Source: Saprospiraceae bacterium (GTDB lineage Bacteria > Bacteroidota > Bacteroidia > Chitinophagales > Saprospiraceae). From it: a DNA stretch of 64,000 nucleotides. The notes under the pieces are model-generated. The model was not told where the DNA came from. It saw only the letters and a program-made list of their open reading frames with translations, and did no database searches. Each line of letters begins with the position of its first letter. The first letter of the stretch is position 1. Positions 42,915 through 51,800 of the stretch are shown one piece after another. The translations under genes and the position numbers were made by a program. Location: NCBI GenBank assembly GCA_016710625.1, contig JADJVK010000004.1, forward strand, positions 119,501 to 183,500, given 5' to 3'.

Positions 42915-44282
42915 ATGAAAAAATTATTTACTACCATTCAAAATATCTGGAAAATTGACGAATTAAGAAATCGTATTATTTATACGTTTGCTTTATTGGC
43001 AGTTTTTAGAGTTGGATCATTTATCGTTTTACCAGGTGTAATTCCTTCAGTATTAGAGAAGAATCATGGTAATTCTAATGACTTATTAGGTTTAATAAAT
43101 GCATTTACTGGTGGGGCTTTTAACAACGCCGCCATTTTTGCGTTAGGTATTATGCCTTATATTACAGCATCAATTATTATTCAGTTATTAGGTTTTGCTG
43201 TTCCATATTTTCAACGTCTCCAACAAAGAGAAGGGGAATCTGGAAGAAAGAAGTTAAATCAAATTTCAAGGATGTTAGCGGTTGCAGTTACATTATTGCA
43301 GGGAGGTGGTTACTTAACTTACCTAACTTCTATGGGTGCTGTGGATCATAGTTTACCTCAAGGAATATTCTGGATTTGTAATATAATTGTTTTAGCTGCA
43401 GGTACAATATTTGCAATGTGGCTCGGAGAAAGAATTACTGAAAAAGGAATTGGAAATGGTACTTCGTTAATCATTATGACAGGTATCATCGCAAGATTAC
43501 CAAGTGCATTTTTGTTTGAATTCCAGTCTGCCGTATCTGGAAATAAGTTATTCTTATTTATTCTTGAAATGGCATTCTTATTCGTAGTTATCATGGCAAC
43601 TATATTGGTTGTTCAAGGGGTAAGAAGAATTCCTATTCAATTTGCAAAAAGAATGGTTGGTAGAGATGCAACATCCGTACCAGCTAGCGGTGATAGAGAT
43701 TATATTCCTGTAAAAGTAAATGCTGCTGGTGTAATGCCAATTATTTTTGCTCAAGCATTAATGTTTTTACCAGCAACAGCTGCACAATTTTTTGCTAAAG
43801 GTAATTCTGATATTTCTACAAATTCAGTATTAAGAGCTTTAAATGATTATACTTCATTACCATATAATATAATTTACTTTTTATTAGTTGTTGTGTTTAC
43901 TTATGTATATACAGCATTATTGGTAAACCCATCACAATATTCTGAATATTTGAAAAGACAGAATGCTTTTATCCCTGGTGTAAAACCTGGTGATAGTACA
44001 TCAGAATATATTGATGCAGTAACTACAAGAATAACTTTACCTGGTTCGATATTTTTAGGACTTATTGCAATTATGCCTGCATTTGCGAAAGCATTTGGTA
44101 TAAATAGTGCATTTGCTATGTTCTTTGGTGGAACTTCTCTATTGATTTTCGTAGGTGTAATTTTAGATACTTTACAACAAATTGAGAGTTATTTACTAAT
44201 GTCAAAATATGACGGTTTAGTAAAATCTGGAAGAGTAGAAGGTAGATCAGGAGGATTAAGAGATATTACAACCGGAGCTTAA
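42915..44282 (+). CDS. secY: Protein translocase subunit SecY
   Basis: The 455-residue membrane protein forms the pore of the Sec translocon, the first step in export of the signal-peptide proteins in this window. About ten hydrophobic segments are visible. SecY landmarks include the plug-region text FTGGAFNNAAIFALGIMPYITASI, here given only in part, and the cytoplasmic loop GVRRIPIQFAKR. The position after rplO is canonical. The frame is intact. Confidence 0.97.
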   Translation: MKKLFTTIQNIWKIDELRNRIIYTFALLAVFRVGSFIVLPGVIPSVLEKNHGNSNDLLGLINAFTGGAFNNAAIFALGIMPYITASIIIQLLGFAVPYFQRLQQREGESGRKKLNQISRMLAVAVTLLQGGGYLTYLTSMGAVDHSLPQGIFWICNIIVLAAGTIFAMWLGERITEKGIGNGTSLIIMTGIIARLPSAFLFEFQSAVSGNKLFLFILEMAFLFVVIMATILVVQGVRRIPIQFAKRMVGRDATSVPASGDRDYIPVKVNAAGVMPIIFAQALMFLPATAAQFFAKGNSDISTNSVLRALNDYTSLPYNIIYFLLVVVFTYVYTALLVNPSQYSEYLKRQNAFIPGVKPGDSTSEYIDAVTTRITLPGSIFLGLIAIMPAFAKAFGINSAFAMFFGGTSLLIFVGVILDTLQQIESYLLMSKYDGLVKSGRVEGRSGGLRDITTGA

Positions 44283-44291
44283 GAAAAATTG

Positions 44292-45090
44292 ATGGTTTAC
44301 TATAAGACTGAAGAAGAAGTTGAAAAAATTAGGAAGAGTTGTGAGTTGGTTTGTTTGACTTTAGCTCATGTAGCTACACTTTTAAAATGTGATGTTACGC
44401 CACTAGATATTGACAAATCAGCAGAAGAATTTATAAAAGACAATGGAGGTGTTCCTGCTTTTAAAGGTTATAATGGATTTCCTTCTAGTTTATGTGTTTC
44501 AGTTAATAGTGTTGTAGTACATGGTATTCCATCAGATTATAGATTTAAGAGTACTGATATAGTATCTGTGGATTGTGGAGTTAAAATGAACGATTATTTT
44601 GGTGATGCAGCATATACTTTTGCTTTTAATGATGTATCAAATGAAGTAATGAGATTGCTTAAGAATAACCAAAGAATCTTTATATAAAGGAATTGAACAA
44701 GCAATAGTTGGAAATAGAGTAGGAGATATAGGTTATGCAGTTCAATATCATACAGAGACAGTTAATAAGTTCGGAGTTGTTAGAGATTTGGTTGGACATG
44801 GAATAGGAAGAAATCTTCATGAAGAGCCAAATGTTCCAAATTATGGAAGAAGAGGACAAGGGTTGATGTTAAGAGATGGTTTAGTGATTGCAATTGAACC
44901 AATGATTAATATGGGAACTAAAGATGTCAGAACTTTACCTGATAATTGGACCATAATTACTAGAGATAATAAACCGTCTGCTCATTATGAACATACTGTT
45001 GTAGTTAGAAAAGGAAAGGCAGAAATACTATCAAATCATGATTGTATTGAGCTAGAAATAAAAAATAATTCAGAAATCAAGAATATTTAA
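44292..45090 (+). CDS. map: Methionine aminopeptidase, type I (one-base indel)
   Basis: This enzyme removes the initiator methionine from nascent proteins. Repaired length is 265 residues, normal for type Ia. Metal ligands are visible: the Asp of VDCG and of NDYFGDAAYTF, the His of VGHGIGRNLHE, the Glu of AIEPM and the Glu of YEHTVVV; the substrate His of VVHGIP is present. The frame breaks near 44664, where one extra A in AAGAATAACC prevents reading KITKESLYKGIEQ. The gene is essential in bacteria with a single copy, so I take this as a sequence error rather than a pseudogene. ATG 44292 is chosen over TTG 44289. It lies between secY and infA, the usual spc-cluster place. Confidence 0.93.
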
Positions 45091-45101
45091 AAAAAAAGTC
45101 G

Positions 45102-45109
45102 GATATTTG
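45102..45109 (+). promoter_or_regulatory. Possible internal promoter element before infA
   Basis: GATATTTG, one base off TAnnTTTG, is followed by GCACTCCG, 18 bp before the infA start. No good TTTG lies 19 nt upstream, so the element is weakly supported. Confidence 0.3.
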
Positions 45110-45126
45110 CACTCCGAAAGAAAAAT

Positions 45127-45345
45127 ATGGCAAAACAAGGTATTTTAAAACAAGATGGTATAATTGAAGAAGCATTGTCGAATGCAATGTTTCGAGTTAG
45201 ACTAGAAAATGGCCATGTAATAATTGCTACGATTTCTGGAAAAATGAGAATGAATTATATTCGAATTTTGCCTGGTGATAAGGTTTCAGTAGAAATGTCT
45301 CCTTATGACTTATCAAGAGGAAGAATTATTTATAGATACAAGTAA
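45127..45345 (+). CDS. infA: Translation initiation factor IF-1
   Basis: The 72-residue product is one OB-fold protein with the normal IF-1 text (MAKQGILKQDGIIEEALSNA, GKMRMNYIRILPGDKV, GRIIYRYK). IF-1 occupies the A site during initiation. It follows map by 36 bp and precedes rpmJ by 10 bp. Confidence 0.97.
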   Translation: MAKQGILKQDGIIEEALSNAMFRVRLENGHVIIATISGKMRMNYIRILPGDKVSVEMSPYDLSRGRIIYRYK

Positions 45346-45355
45346 AACTGAAAAA

Positions 45356-45472
45356 ATGAAAGTTAGAGCTTCAATAAAAAAGCGATCGGCTGATTGTAAA
45401 ATTGTTAGACGTAAGGGTAAGCTTTATATTATAAATAAGAAGAACCCTAAGTACAAACAAAGACAAGGATAA
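45356..45472 (+). CDS. rpmJ: 50S ribosomal protein L36, zinc-free type (bL36)
   Basis: This small gene encodes 38 residues: MKVRASIKKRSADCKIVRRK, then GKLYIINKKNPKYKQRQG. Only one cysteine of the classical zinc set remains (residue 14), so this is the zinc-independent form. It sits between infA and rpsM, as expected. Confidence 0.95.
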   Translation: MKVRASIKKRSADCKIVRRKGKLYIINKKNPKYKQRQG

Positions 45473-45508
45473 TAATTGAATTTATTGATTTAATATAATC
45501 AAGATAAA

Positions 45509-45886
45509 ATGGCTCGTATAGCAGGTATAGATTTGCCAAGAAACAAAAGAGGAGTTATAGGCTTGACTTATATCTTCGGTATTGGACCTTCATCAGCTTC
45601 TGATATATTATCAAGAGCTGGTATTGATGAAAGTACAAAAATTCAGGACTGGACTGATGATAATATCAAGACAGTATCTAGAATTGTTAATGATGAATAT
45701 AAAGTTGAAGGAGAATTACGTTCTGAAGTTCAACTTAACATTAAGCGATTGATGGATATTGCATGTTATAGAGGTTTGAGACATCGTAAAGGTTTACCTT
45801 TAAGAGGTCAAAGAACTAAGACAAATGCAAGAACCAGAAAAGGTAAACGTAAGACTGTCGCTAACAAGAAAAAAGCAACTAAGTAA
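45509..45886 (+). CDS. rpsM: 30S ribosomal protein S13 (uS13)
   Basis: The 125-residue product starts MARIAGIDLPRNKRGVIGLT and has the C-terminal GLRHRKGLPLRGQRTKTNAR motif. S13 lies in the 30S head and contacts the P-site tRNA and L5. Confidence 0.98.
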   Translation: MARIAGIDLPRNKRGVIGLTYIFGIGPSSASDILSRAGIDESTKIQDWTDDNIKTVSRIVNDEYKVEGELRSEVQLNIKRLMDIACYRGLRHRKGLPLRGQRTKTNARTRKGKRKTVANKKKATK

Positions 45887-45904
45887 TCTTTTAAAAGTAA
45901 GACA

Positions 45905-46303
45905 ATGGCTAAGTCATCATCTAAAAATACAAAAGTTAAAAAAAGAAACGTCAAGGTCGAATCTGATGGTTTGGTTTTTATTCAGGCGTCTTTCAATAAT
46001 ATAATTGTTTCAGTTTGTAATAGACAAGGACAAGTTATATCTTGGGGTTCTGCTGGTAAAGCTGGTTTCAGAGGTTCAAAAAAGAATACTCCTTATGCAG
46101 CTCAAGTTGCTGCTTCTGATGCATCAAAAGTTGCATATGAAGCTGGAATGAGAAGTGCTGAGGTGTATGTGAAAGGACCTGGCTCAGGAAGAGAGGCTGC
46201 AATTAGAGCAGTTGATGGTGCTGGAATCAAAGTTGTAACTATCCATGATGTTACTCCTTTACCACACAATGGTTGTCGACCACCTAAAAGACGAAGAGTT
46301 TAA
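45905..46303 (+). CDS. rpsK: 30S ribosomal protein S11 (uS11)
   Basis: The 132-residue product has the S11 core (ASFNNIIVSVCNRQGQVISW, VKGPGSGREAAIRA) and the C-terminal PHNGCRPPKRRRV. S11 forms part of the mRNA exit platform. It follows rpsM by 18 bp. Confidence 0.98.
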   Translation: MAKSSSKNTKVKKRNVKVESDGLVFIQASFNNIIVSVCNRQGQVISWGSAGKAGFRGSKKNTPYAAQVAASDASKVAYEAGMRSAEVYVKGPGSGREAAIRAVDGAGIKVVTIHDVTPLPHNGCRPPKRRRV

Positions 46304-46333
46304 TTTTTAAGAATCTATTTCTAATAAATAACA

Positions 46334-46945
46334 ATGGCAAGATATACAGGCCCTACTACAAAAAAGTCTAGATCCTTTGGAGAATCAATCTATGGATTTG
46401 ATAAATCTTTTGAGAAACGTAAGTTTCCTCCTGGTCAGCATGGGTTAAACAAAAAGAGAAAGCAAAAATCTAACTATGGTGTTCAGCTTCTTGAAAAACA
46501 AAAAGCTAAATATACATATGGTGTTTTAGAGCGTCAATTTAGAAAAACTTTTGAAGCAGCTACTAGAAAGCATGGTGTAACAGGTACTGTATTGTTACAA
46601 TTGTTAGAAGCTAGATTGGATAATACTGTTTTTAGATTAGGATTAGCTGCTACGAGAAATGGAGCAAGACAATTAGTTTCTCATAGACATATTTTAGTAA
46701 ATGGAATAATAACTAATATTCCATCATGTCAGTTGAAGCCTGGAGATAAAGTTTCAGTTAGAGGAAAATCTATGGAACTAGAAGTAATTCAATCTCAATT
46801 AAAGGCAAAGCACGATGTGAAAAAGAGTCCTTGGTTAGAATGGAATCCTGACAAACTACACGGAATATTTTTACAATATCCTGATAGAGATCAGATTCCT
46901 GAAAAAATTAAGGAACAATTAATCGTCGAATTATATTCTAAATAA
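46334..46945 (+). CDS. rpsD: 30S ribosomal protein S4 (uS4)
   Basis: The 203-residue product has the S4 N-terminal region without zinc cysteines (RKFPPGQHG) and the S4 RNA-binding domain (LEARLDNTVFRLGLAATRNG, ARQLVSHRHILVNG). S4 starts 30S assembly and in enterobacteria represses the alpha operon. A strong hairpin follows before rpoA. Confidence 0.98.
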   Translation: MARYTGPTTKKSRSFGESIYGFDKSFEKRKFPPGQHGLNKKRKQKSNYGVQLLEKQKAKYTYGVLERQFRKTFEAATRKHGVTGTVLLQLLEARLDNTVFRLGLAATRNGARQLVSHRHILVNGIITNIPSCQLKPGDKVSVRGKSMELEVIQSQLKAKHDVKKSPWLEWNPDKLHGIFLQYPDRDQIPEKIKEQLIVELYSK

Positions 46946-46956
46946 TAAAAAGTAAG

Positions 46957-46997
46957 CAACTTTGACAACTACCACGGTAAGTTGTCAAAGTTGTTTT
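46957..46997 (+). terminator. Strong hairpin between rpsD and rpoA
   Basis: A perfect 14-bp stem (46957-46970 with 46980-46993) closes a 9-nt loop and is followed by four T. It lies 12 bp after rpsD and 60 bp before rpoA. It could be a partial terminator, an attenuator or an mRNA-processing site that lowers rpoA expression relative to the ribosomal genes. Confidence 0.7.
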
Positions 46998-47052
46998 ATA
47001 GAATACCTTAAAATACTAAATAATATTCAAATCTTCTCAATCTTATCTACAA

Positions 47053-48051
47053 ATGAGTATACTAAATTTTCAAAAGCCTGATAAGATTATCATGCAAAAA
47101 GCCACAGATTTCGAAGGCGTTTTTGAATTCAAACCTTTGGAGCCTGGTTTTGGACAAACTGTAGGTAATTCTTTACGTAGGGTATTATTATCATCGTTAG
47201 AAGGATTTTCAATTTCAGCAATTCGTATTGCTGGTGTTGAGCATGAATTTTCTTCTATCAAGGGTGTTGTTGAAGACGTAGTTGATATTATATTAAATAT
47301 CAAACAAGTTAGATTAAAGCAAGTGCTTTATGATGAGGAAATGGTTTCTGAAAAAATATATCTAACTATAAGCGGTAAGGACAAGTTTTTAGCTGGTGAT
47401 ATCGAAACTCATACGAATGTTTTCAAAATTATGAATCCAGATTTGTTGATTTGTACTATGGAACCATTTGTTAGCTTAGAAATTGAGTTAACTATTACAA
47501 AAGGTAGAGGTTATGTGCCTGCTGAAGAAAACTTACCAAAAGATGCACCAATTGGAGTAATTCCTATTGATGCTATTTACACTCCAATTAAAAATGTTGC
47601 ATATAAAGTTTCTAATACCAGGGTTGGACAACGAACTGACTATGAGAAATTAACAATAGAGTTAAAGACAGATGGAACTATCCATCCTGAAGATGCTATT
47701 AAAGAAGCTTCAAGAATATTGATCCAACACTTAATGTTGATAACAGATGAGAATATAACATTTGATGATGCAACAAGCAGAGAAGACAATATTGTAGATG
47801 AGCATATCTTACATATGAGAAAATTATTCAAAACTTCTTTAGAAGATTTGGATTTATCAGTAAGAGCATATAATTGTTTGAAAGCAGCTAAAATTAACTC
47901 TTTATCTGAATTAGTGAAATATGATACTCATGAGTTACTAAAATTCAGAAATTTCGGTAAGAAATCTTTAGTTGAAATAGAAGAGTTATTACAAGAGAAA
48001 GGACTTACTTTCGGTATGGATCTTTCTAAGTATAAACTTGACGAAGACTAG
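47053..48051 (+). CDS. rpoA: DNA-directed RNA polymerase subunit alpha
   Basis: The 332-residue protein has the N-terminal dimerisation domain (EPGFGQTVGNSLRRVLLSSL near residue 32) and the C-terminal DNA-binding domain (LDLSVRAYNCLKAAKINSL, NFGKKSLVEIEE). Length and order (rpsD, rpoA, rplQ) are canonical. Its transcript is separated from rpsD by the hairpin at 46957. Confidence 0.98.
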   Translation: MSILNFQKPDKIIMQKATDFEGVFEFKPLEPGFGQTVGNSLRRVLLSSLEGFSISAIRIAGVEHEFSSIKGVVEDVVDIILNIKQVRLKQVLYDEEMVSEKIYLTISGKDKFLAGDIETHTNVFKIMNPDLLICTMEPFVSLEIELTITKGRGYVPAEENLPKDAPIGVIPIDAIYTPIKNVAYKVSNTRVGQRTDYEKLTIELKTDGTIHPEDAIKEASRILIQHLMLITDENITFDDATSREDNIVDEHILHMRKLFKTSLEDLDLSVRAYNCLKAAKINSLSELVKYDTHELLKFRNFGKKSLVEIEELLQEKGLTFGMDLSKYKLDED

Positions 48052-48127
48052 TAAATTTTTTTAATAATTTTTGCAATTAATGTTTTGAGCTATTTGCTCC
48101 ATTGTTGCGAAGCTAAAATATCTAATA

Positions 48128-48736
48128 ATGAGACACGGAGATAAAGTAAATAATCTCGGAAGAAAAAAATCGCATAGAGTTGCGTTATTGAAAAACTTGG
48201 CATGTTCTTTAATAGAGCATAAGAGAATTATCACAACTGTTGCTAAAGCAAAAGCTTTAAGAATCTATATCGAACCACTTTTGACAAAATCTAAGACTAA
48301 TACTACTCATTCTCGTCGTGTTATTTTTAGTTATTTGCAAAACAAAGAAGCATTAAAAACATTATTCGGAGTAATTTCTGAAAAAATCGCTACTAGACCA
48401 GGTGGATATGTAAGAATTATTAAAACTGGTTTTAGAAAGGGTGATGGTGCTCAAATGGCAATGATTGAATTAGTTGATTTCAACGAAATCTTACTTGCAA
48501 AAACTGGCACTGATACGAGTTCAAAGAAAAGAACAAGAAGAAGTGGTGGTTCAGGTAAAAAAGCTGAAACTACAGTTAATCCAATCGTTGATGTTACTGA
48601 AGAAACAGAAGTTAAAGATTATCCTGTTGATAATGAAGAAGAAGCTGTTGAAGTAGTTGAGTCACAGATTGAGGAAGTGAAAGAAGATGTTTCAGAAGCT
48701 GCTGATGATGTAACTGAAGAGAATAAAGAAGCTTAA
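48128..48736 (+). CDS. rplQ: 50S ribosomal protein L17 with acidic tail (bL17)
   Basis: The first 120 or so residues are a normal L17 (MRHGDKVNNLGRKKSHRVAL, TRPGGYVRIIKTGFRKGDGA). A tail of about 75 residues follows: first basic (KKRTRRSGGSGKK), then rich in Glu and Asp. Extended acidic L17 tails are known in Bacteroidota; their role is not known to me. It is the last gene of the cluster and is followed by a terminator. Confidence 0.96.
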   Translation: MRHGDKVNNLGRKKSHRVALLKNLACSLIEHKRIITTVAKAKALRIYIEPLLTKSKTNTTHSRRVIFSYLQNKEALKTLFGVISEKIATRPGGYVRIIKTGFRKGDGAQMAMIELVDFNEILLAKTGTDTSSKKRTRRSGGSGKKAETTVNPIVDVTEETEVKDYPVDNEEEAVEVVESQIEEVKEDVSEAADDVTEENKEA

Positions 48737-48755
48737 TAAGTAAATTCACTATAAT

Positions 48756-48794
48756 AGGGGTAATCGAGATATATTCGATTACCCCTTTTTTTTT
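48756..48794 (+). terminator. Terminator of the S10-spc-alpha cluster
   Basis: A perfect 12-bp stem (48756-48767 with 48775-48786), a 7-nt loop and a run of eight to nine T. It ends 7 bp before the queE start codon, so queE needs a promoter inside it or depends on read-through. Confidence 0.92.
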
Positions 48795-48801
48795 AATAAT
48801 C

Positions 48802-49430
48802 ATGAGCTATAAAATTAAGGAAATATTTTACACACTTCAAGGGAAGGTGCAATGGCTGGAAGACCTGCAGTATTTTGTAGATTTTCAGGATGTAATTTAT
48901 GGAGTGGGAGAGAGGAAGACAGAAGTAAAGCAATTTGTAAATTTTGTGATACAGATTTCTGGGGAATGGATGGAACTTTAGGTGGTAGTTATAATGCAAA
49001 CGATCTAGCTGAAATTGTGAATAGTCTTTGGCCTAATGAAAATGGGAATAAATATATAGTTTGTACAGGTGGTGAACCATTGTTGCAATTAGATGAGCAA
49101 TTAGTGGATGCTTTTAAAACACATGGATTTGAGGTTGCAATAGAAACCAATGGTACAATATTGGCACCAAAAAATATTGATTGGATTTGTGTTTCACCTA
49201 AGGCAAATACTGAAATATTACAAACTTCTGGAAATGAAATTAAAATTGTATATCCACAATCTGGAATAAACCCTCATGACTTTAAAGATTACAATTTCAA
49301 TCATTTTTATATTCAACCAATGGATAATGAGAACAGAATTGAGAATACGAAATTAGCTATCGAGTATTGTATGCAAAATACAAAATGGAAATTAAGTGTA
49401 CAATCACATAAAATAATTGGTATAAGATAA
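48802..49430 (+). CDS. queE: 7-carboxy-7-deazaguanine synthase QueE (one-base deletion)
   Basis: QueE is a radical-SAM enzyme that makes 7-carboxy-7-deazaguanine in the queuosine/preQ0 pathway. From ATG 48802 the protein reads MSYKIKEIFYTLQG and then breaks at 48843, where one base is missing from GGGAAGG; the next frame continues GAMAGRPAVFCRFSGC. Repaired length is 209 residues. The cluster-binding cysteines have the QueE spacing CX14CX2C (SGC...ICKFC) rather than CX3CX2C. TGGEPLLQLD is the radical-SAM GGE motif. A start at the internal ATG 48852 would cut off the substrate-binding N-terminus. It converges on the EF-G-like gene. Confidence 0.93.
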
Positions 49431-49431
49431 A

Positions 49432-49467
49432 AAGAAAGCGACTTAAATATTTTTAAGCCGCTTTCTT
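49432..49467. terminator. Bidirectional terminator between queE and the EF-G-like gene
   Basis: A 16-bp stem with one mismatch (49432-49447 with 49452-49467) lies 2 bp past the queE stop and 6 bp past the EF-G-like stop. It is flanked by A on one side and T on the other. Confidence 0.7.
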
Positions 49468-49472
49468 AATTA

Positions 49473-51617
49473 TTAATGATGATGTAATGCATGATTTTCT
49501 TCCAATTCCACTTGATGGGCAGCAATTAGTTTTTGCTGTAAATCATTAGGTAAAGGTTGATAATCGGCATAAGTCATTTTGAATTTTGCTTTTCCTTGTG
49601 TCAATGACCTTAATGTAGAAGAATATTTGTGCATTTCTTTCAATGGTACCCTTGCTCTAACCACCTGATAATGCCCATCACTATCCATTCCTGAAATTAT
49701 TGCTCTCCTAGTTTGAAGATCACCCATCACATGTCCCATGACATCACTATTGCAAAGCACTTCAACATCATAAATTGGTTCAAGAAGTTGTTGCCCTGCA
49801 TTATGGAAACATTCTTTAAAACCAAATGTAGAAGCTAATTGGAACGCCATATCGTTTGAATCCACTGGGTGCATTTTTCCATCATAAATACTTACTCTAA
49901 TATCTCTACAATAAGAACCTGTCAATGGACCTTCCTCCATTTTTGACATAATTCCCTTTTTGATTGCATTGATAAATCTAGCATCAATCGAACCACCAAC
50001 GATTGCCCAACAAAATGAAAATTTTCCACCCCATTTTAGATTTTCTATTTCGATATTTTTTACGGTTAATCCATGAGGTGCAGGCATGCCATCATAATAA
50101 GGTTCTATTCTCATATGAACTTCAGCAAATTGACCTGCTCCACCTGATTGTTTTTTATGTCTATAGGCAGTACTTGCTTCTTTTGTTATTGTTTCTCTAT
50201 ATGGAATTCTTGGTTCTGCAAATTCCATTTTAACGCCAAAATTATTTTCTACTTTATATCTTACCAAATCTAGGTGTAATTCACCTTGAGCATTGATAAT
50301 TGTTTGTTTTAGTTCCATACTTTGCTCGACTTGTAAGGTTGGATCCTCTTCTTGCAGCATATGTAAAGCATTAGCAAGTTTTTCTAATTCTGCTTTGCTA
50401 GGTGGAACTACTGTCATCCTTATTCTAGAGGATGGGAATTTCATTTTTTCAATTTTCGCATTAGATCCTTTAGGATTTAAGGTTTGATTGGTATGAGATC
50501 CTTTAAGTTTAACCGTACATCCAATATCTCCAGCCCTTAATTCATGCACCAATTCTCTGTTTTTTCCTTCGGTTATATAGAGTTGAGTGAATCTTTCAAC
50601 GATTCCATTTTCAGCATTTACTAATTCATCACCTGATTTAATTGTTCCTGAGTATAATTTAAAATAAGATATGTTACCAACTTTTGGTTCATGAACCGTT
50701 TTGAAAATAAATAAGCAAGGTCTTGCATTTGGATCACAAGGTTTACTTCCTCCTCCTTCAAGACTTGCTGCAGGGCGATCGATAGGTGAAGGGCAAACAT
50801 CATGGATGAAACCCATAATTCGACCAGAGCCCATGTTTTTTGCAGAAGAAGAACAGAAAACTGGGAAAAATTGTTGATGTGCTAAGCCAATGGTAAGTCC
50901 TTTCGCCATTTCTTCTTCATCAAGATTTCCATTTTCAAAATATTTCTCCATTAAACTTTCATCATTCTCAGCCGCAGCTTCTACCAAAGCATTATGCCAT
51001 TCGTTTGCTTTATCTAAATATTCAGCTGGAATGGGTTTTTTCTCAGGTTTGCCACCAGAACTAGGAAAAATATACATCTTCATTCTGAGAACGTCTATAA
51101 TAGCATTAAAGCTGGGTCCTTGGTTTATTGGAAATTGGATAGGTAGAACCCTGTTCCCAAATCGACTTTTTGCTTGTTCTAGTGTATTCTCAAAATCAGA
51201 TTTTTCATGATCTAATTGATTAATCACAAAAAAAGCTGGTGTTTTGAATTCTTCAATATATTCCCAAATTAATTCAGTCCCCACTTCAACTCCACTTTTT
51301 GCATTTAATACTACTATCGCAGTATCAGCAACTTTCATTGCTGGAATTACTTCACCAACATAATCGTCAAAACCTGGAGTATCAAAAATGTTGATTTTGC
51401 AATCTTTCCAACTAACATGCTCTAATGTACTAAATATTGAATTTCCTTTTTCTTGTTCAATTGCTGTATAATCCGACACAGTAGTTTTATCTTCAACTGT
51501 GCCTTTTCTCGTTATAGCATGAGACTCGAAGAGCATTGTCTCGGCAAAAGAGGTTTTGCCGCTTCCTGAATGGCCCAATAGTACCACGTTGCGGATATCT
51601 TTGGATTCGTAATTCAT
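49473..51617 (-). CDS. Elongation factor G-like GTPase
   Basis: The 714-residue protein has the EF-G domain order: a GTPase domain, a domain with GTP-EF-Tu family fold, domain III, the S5-fold domain IV and the C-terminal domain V (QTRRAIISGMDSDGHYQVV). The P-loop is GHSGSGKT (15-22) instead of AHIDAGKT; G3 is DTPGF (79-83) and G4 is NQLD (133-136) instead of NKMD. It is therefore a paralogue, similar to the FusA2-like group, and not the main EF-G. It may act in ribosome recycling or have another ribosome-linked role; I cannot say which. The C-terminus ends in a His-rich HALHHH. Confidence 0.88.
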   Translation of the reverse strand: MNYESKDIRNVVLLGHSGSGKTSFAETMLFESHAITRKGTVEDKTTVSDYTAIEQEKGNSIFSTLEHVSWKDCKINIFDTPGFDDYVGEVIPAMKVADTAIVVLNAKSGVEVGTELIWEYIEEFKTPAFFVINQLDHEKSDFENTLEQAKSRFGNRVLPIQFPINQGPSFNAIIDVLRMKMYIFPSSGGKPEKKPIPAEYLDKANEWHNALVEAAAENDESLMEKYFENGNLDEEEMAKGLTIGLAHQQFFPVFCSSSAKNMGSGRIMGFIHDVCPSPIDRPAASLEGGGSKPCDPNARPCLFIFKTVHEPKVGNISYFKLYSGTIKSGDELVNAENGIVERFTQLYITEGKNRELVHELRAGDIGCTVKLKGSHTNQTLNPKGSNAKIEKMKFPSSRIRMTVVPPSKAELEKLANALHMLQEEDPTLQVEQSMELKQTIINAQGELHLDLVRYKVENNFGVKMEFAEPRIPYRETITKEASTAYRHKKQSGGAGQFAEVHMRIEPYYDGMPAPHGLTVKNIEIENLKWGGKFSFCWAIVGGSIDARFINAIKKGIMSKMEEGPLTGSYCRDIRVSIYDGKMHPVDSNDMAFQLASTFGFKECFHNAGQQLLEPIYDVEVLCNSDVMGHVMGDLQTRRAIISGMDSDGHYQVVRARVPLKEMHKYSSTLRSLTQGKAKFKMTYADYQPLPNDLQQKLIAAHQVELEENHALHHH

Positions 51618-51674
51618 AATGCTTAATTTTATTTAGTTAAAAAATATTAATTTGGTCATAAATTCTCATTAAAT

Positions 51675-51730
51675 ATTAATGAAGTAAACCATAGCAATAT
51701 TAACTAAAAATCAGCAATTAATGAAGTAAA
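51675..51730. repeat. 14-bp direct repeat upstream of the EF-G-like gene
   Basis: ATTAATGAAGTAAA occurs at 51675-51688 and 51717-51730, 42 bp apart, in the 183-bp spacer upstream of the minus-strand EF-G-like gene. It could be a protein-binding site or chance in AT-rich DNA. Confidence 0.4.
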
Positions 51731-51800
51731 TTATAATATTATTCTTATAAAATCAAGAAGAAAAATTTAAACAATTTTGATAAAAAACTAGATTTGTAAA

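Noticed and set aside
44660..44690. Programmed frameshift in map
   Set aside because: There is no slippery heptamer or downstream structure, map is not known to use frameshifting, and one base removed restores the normal text.
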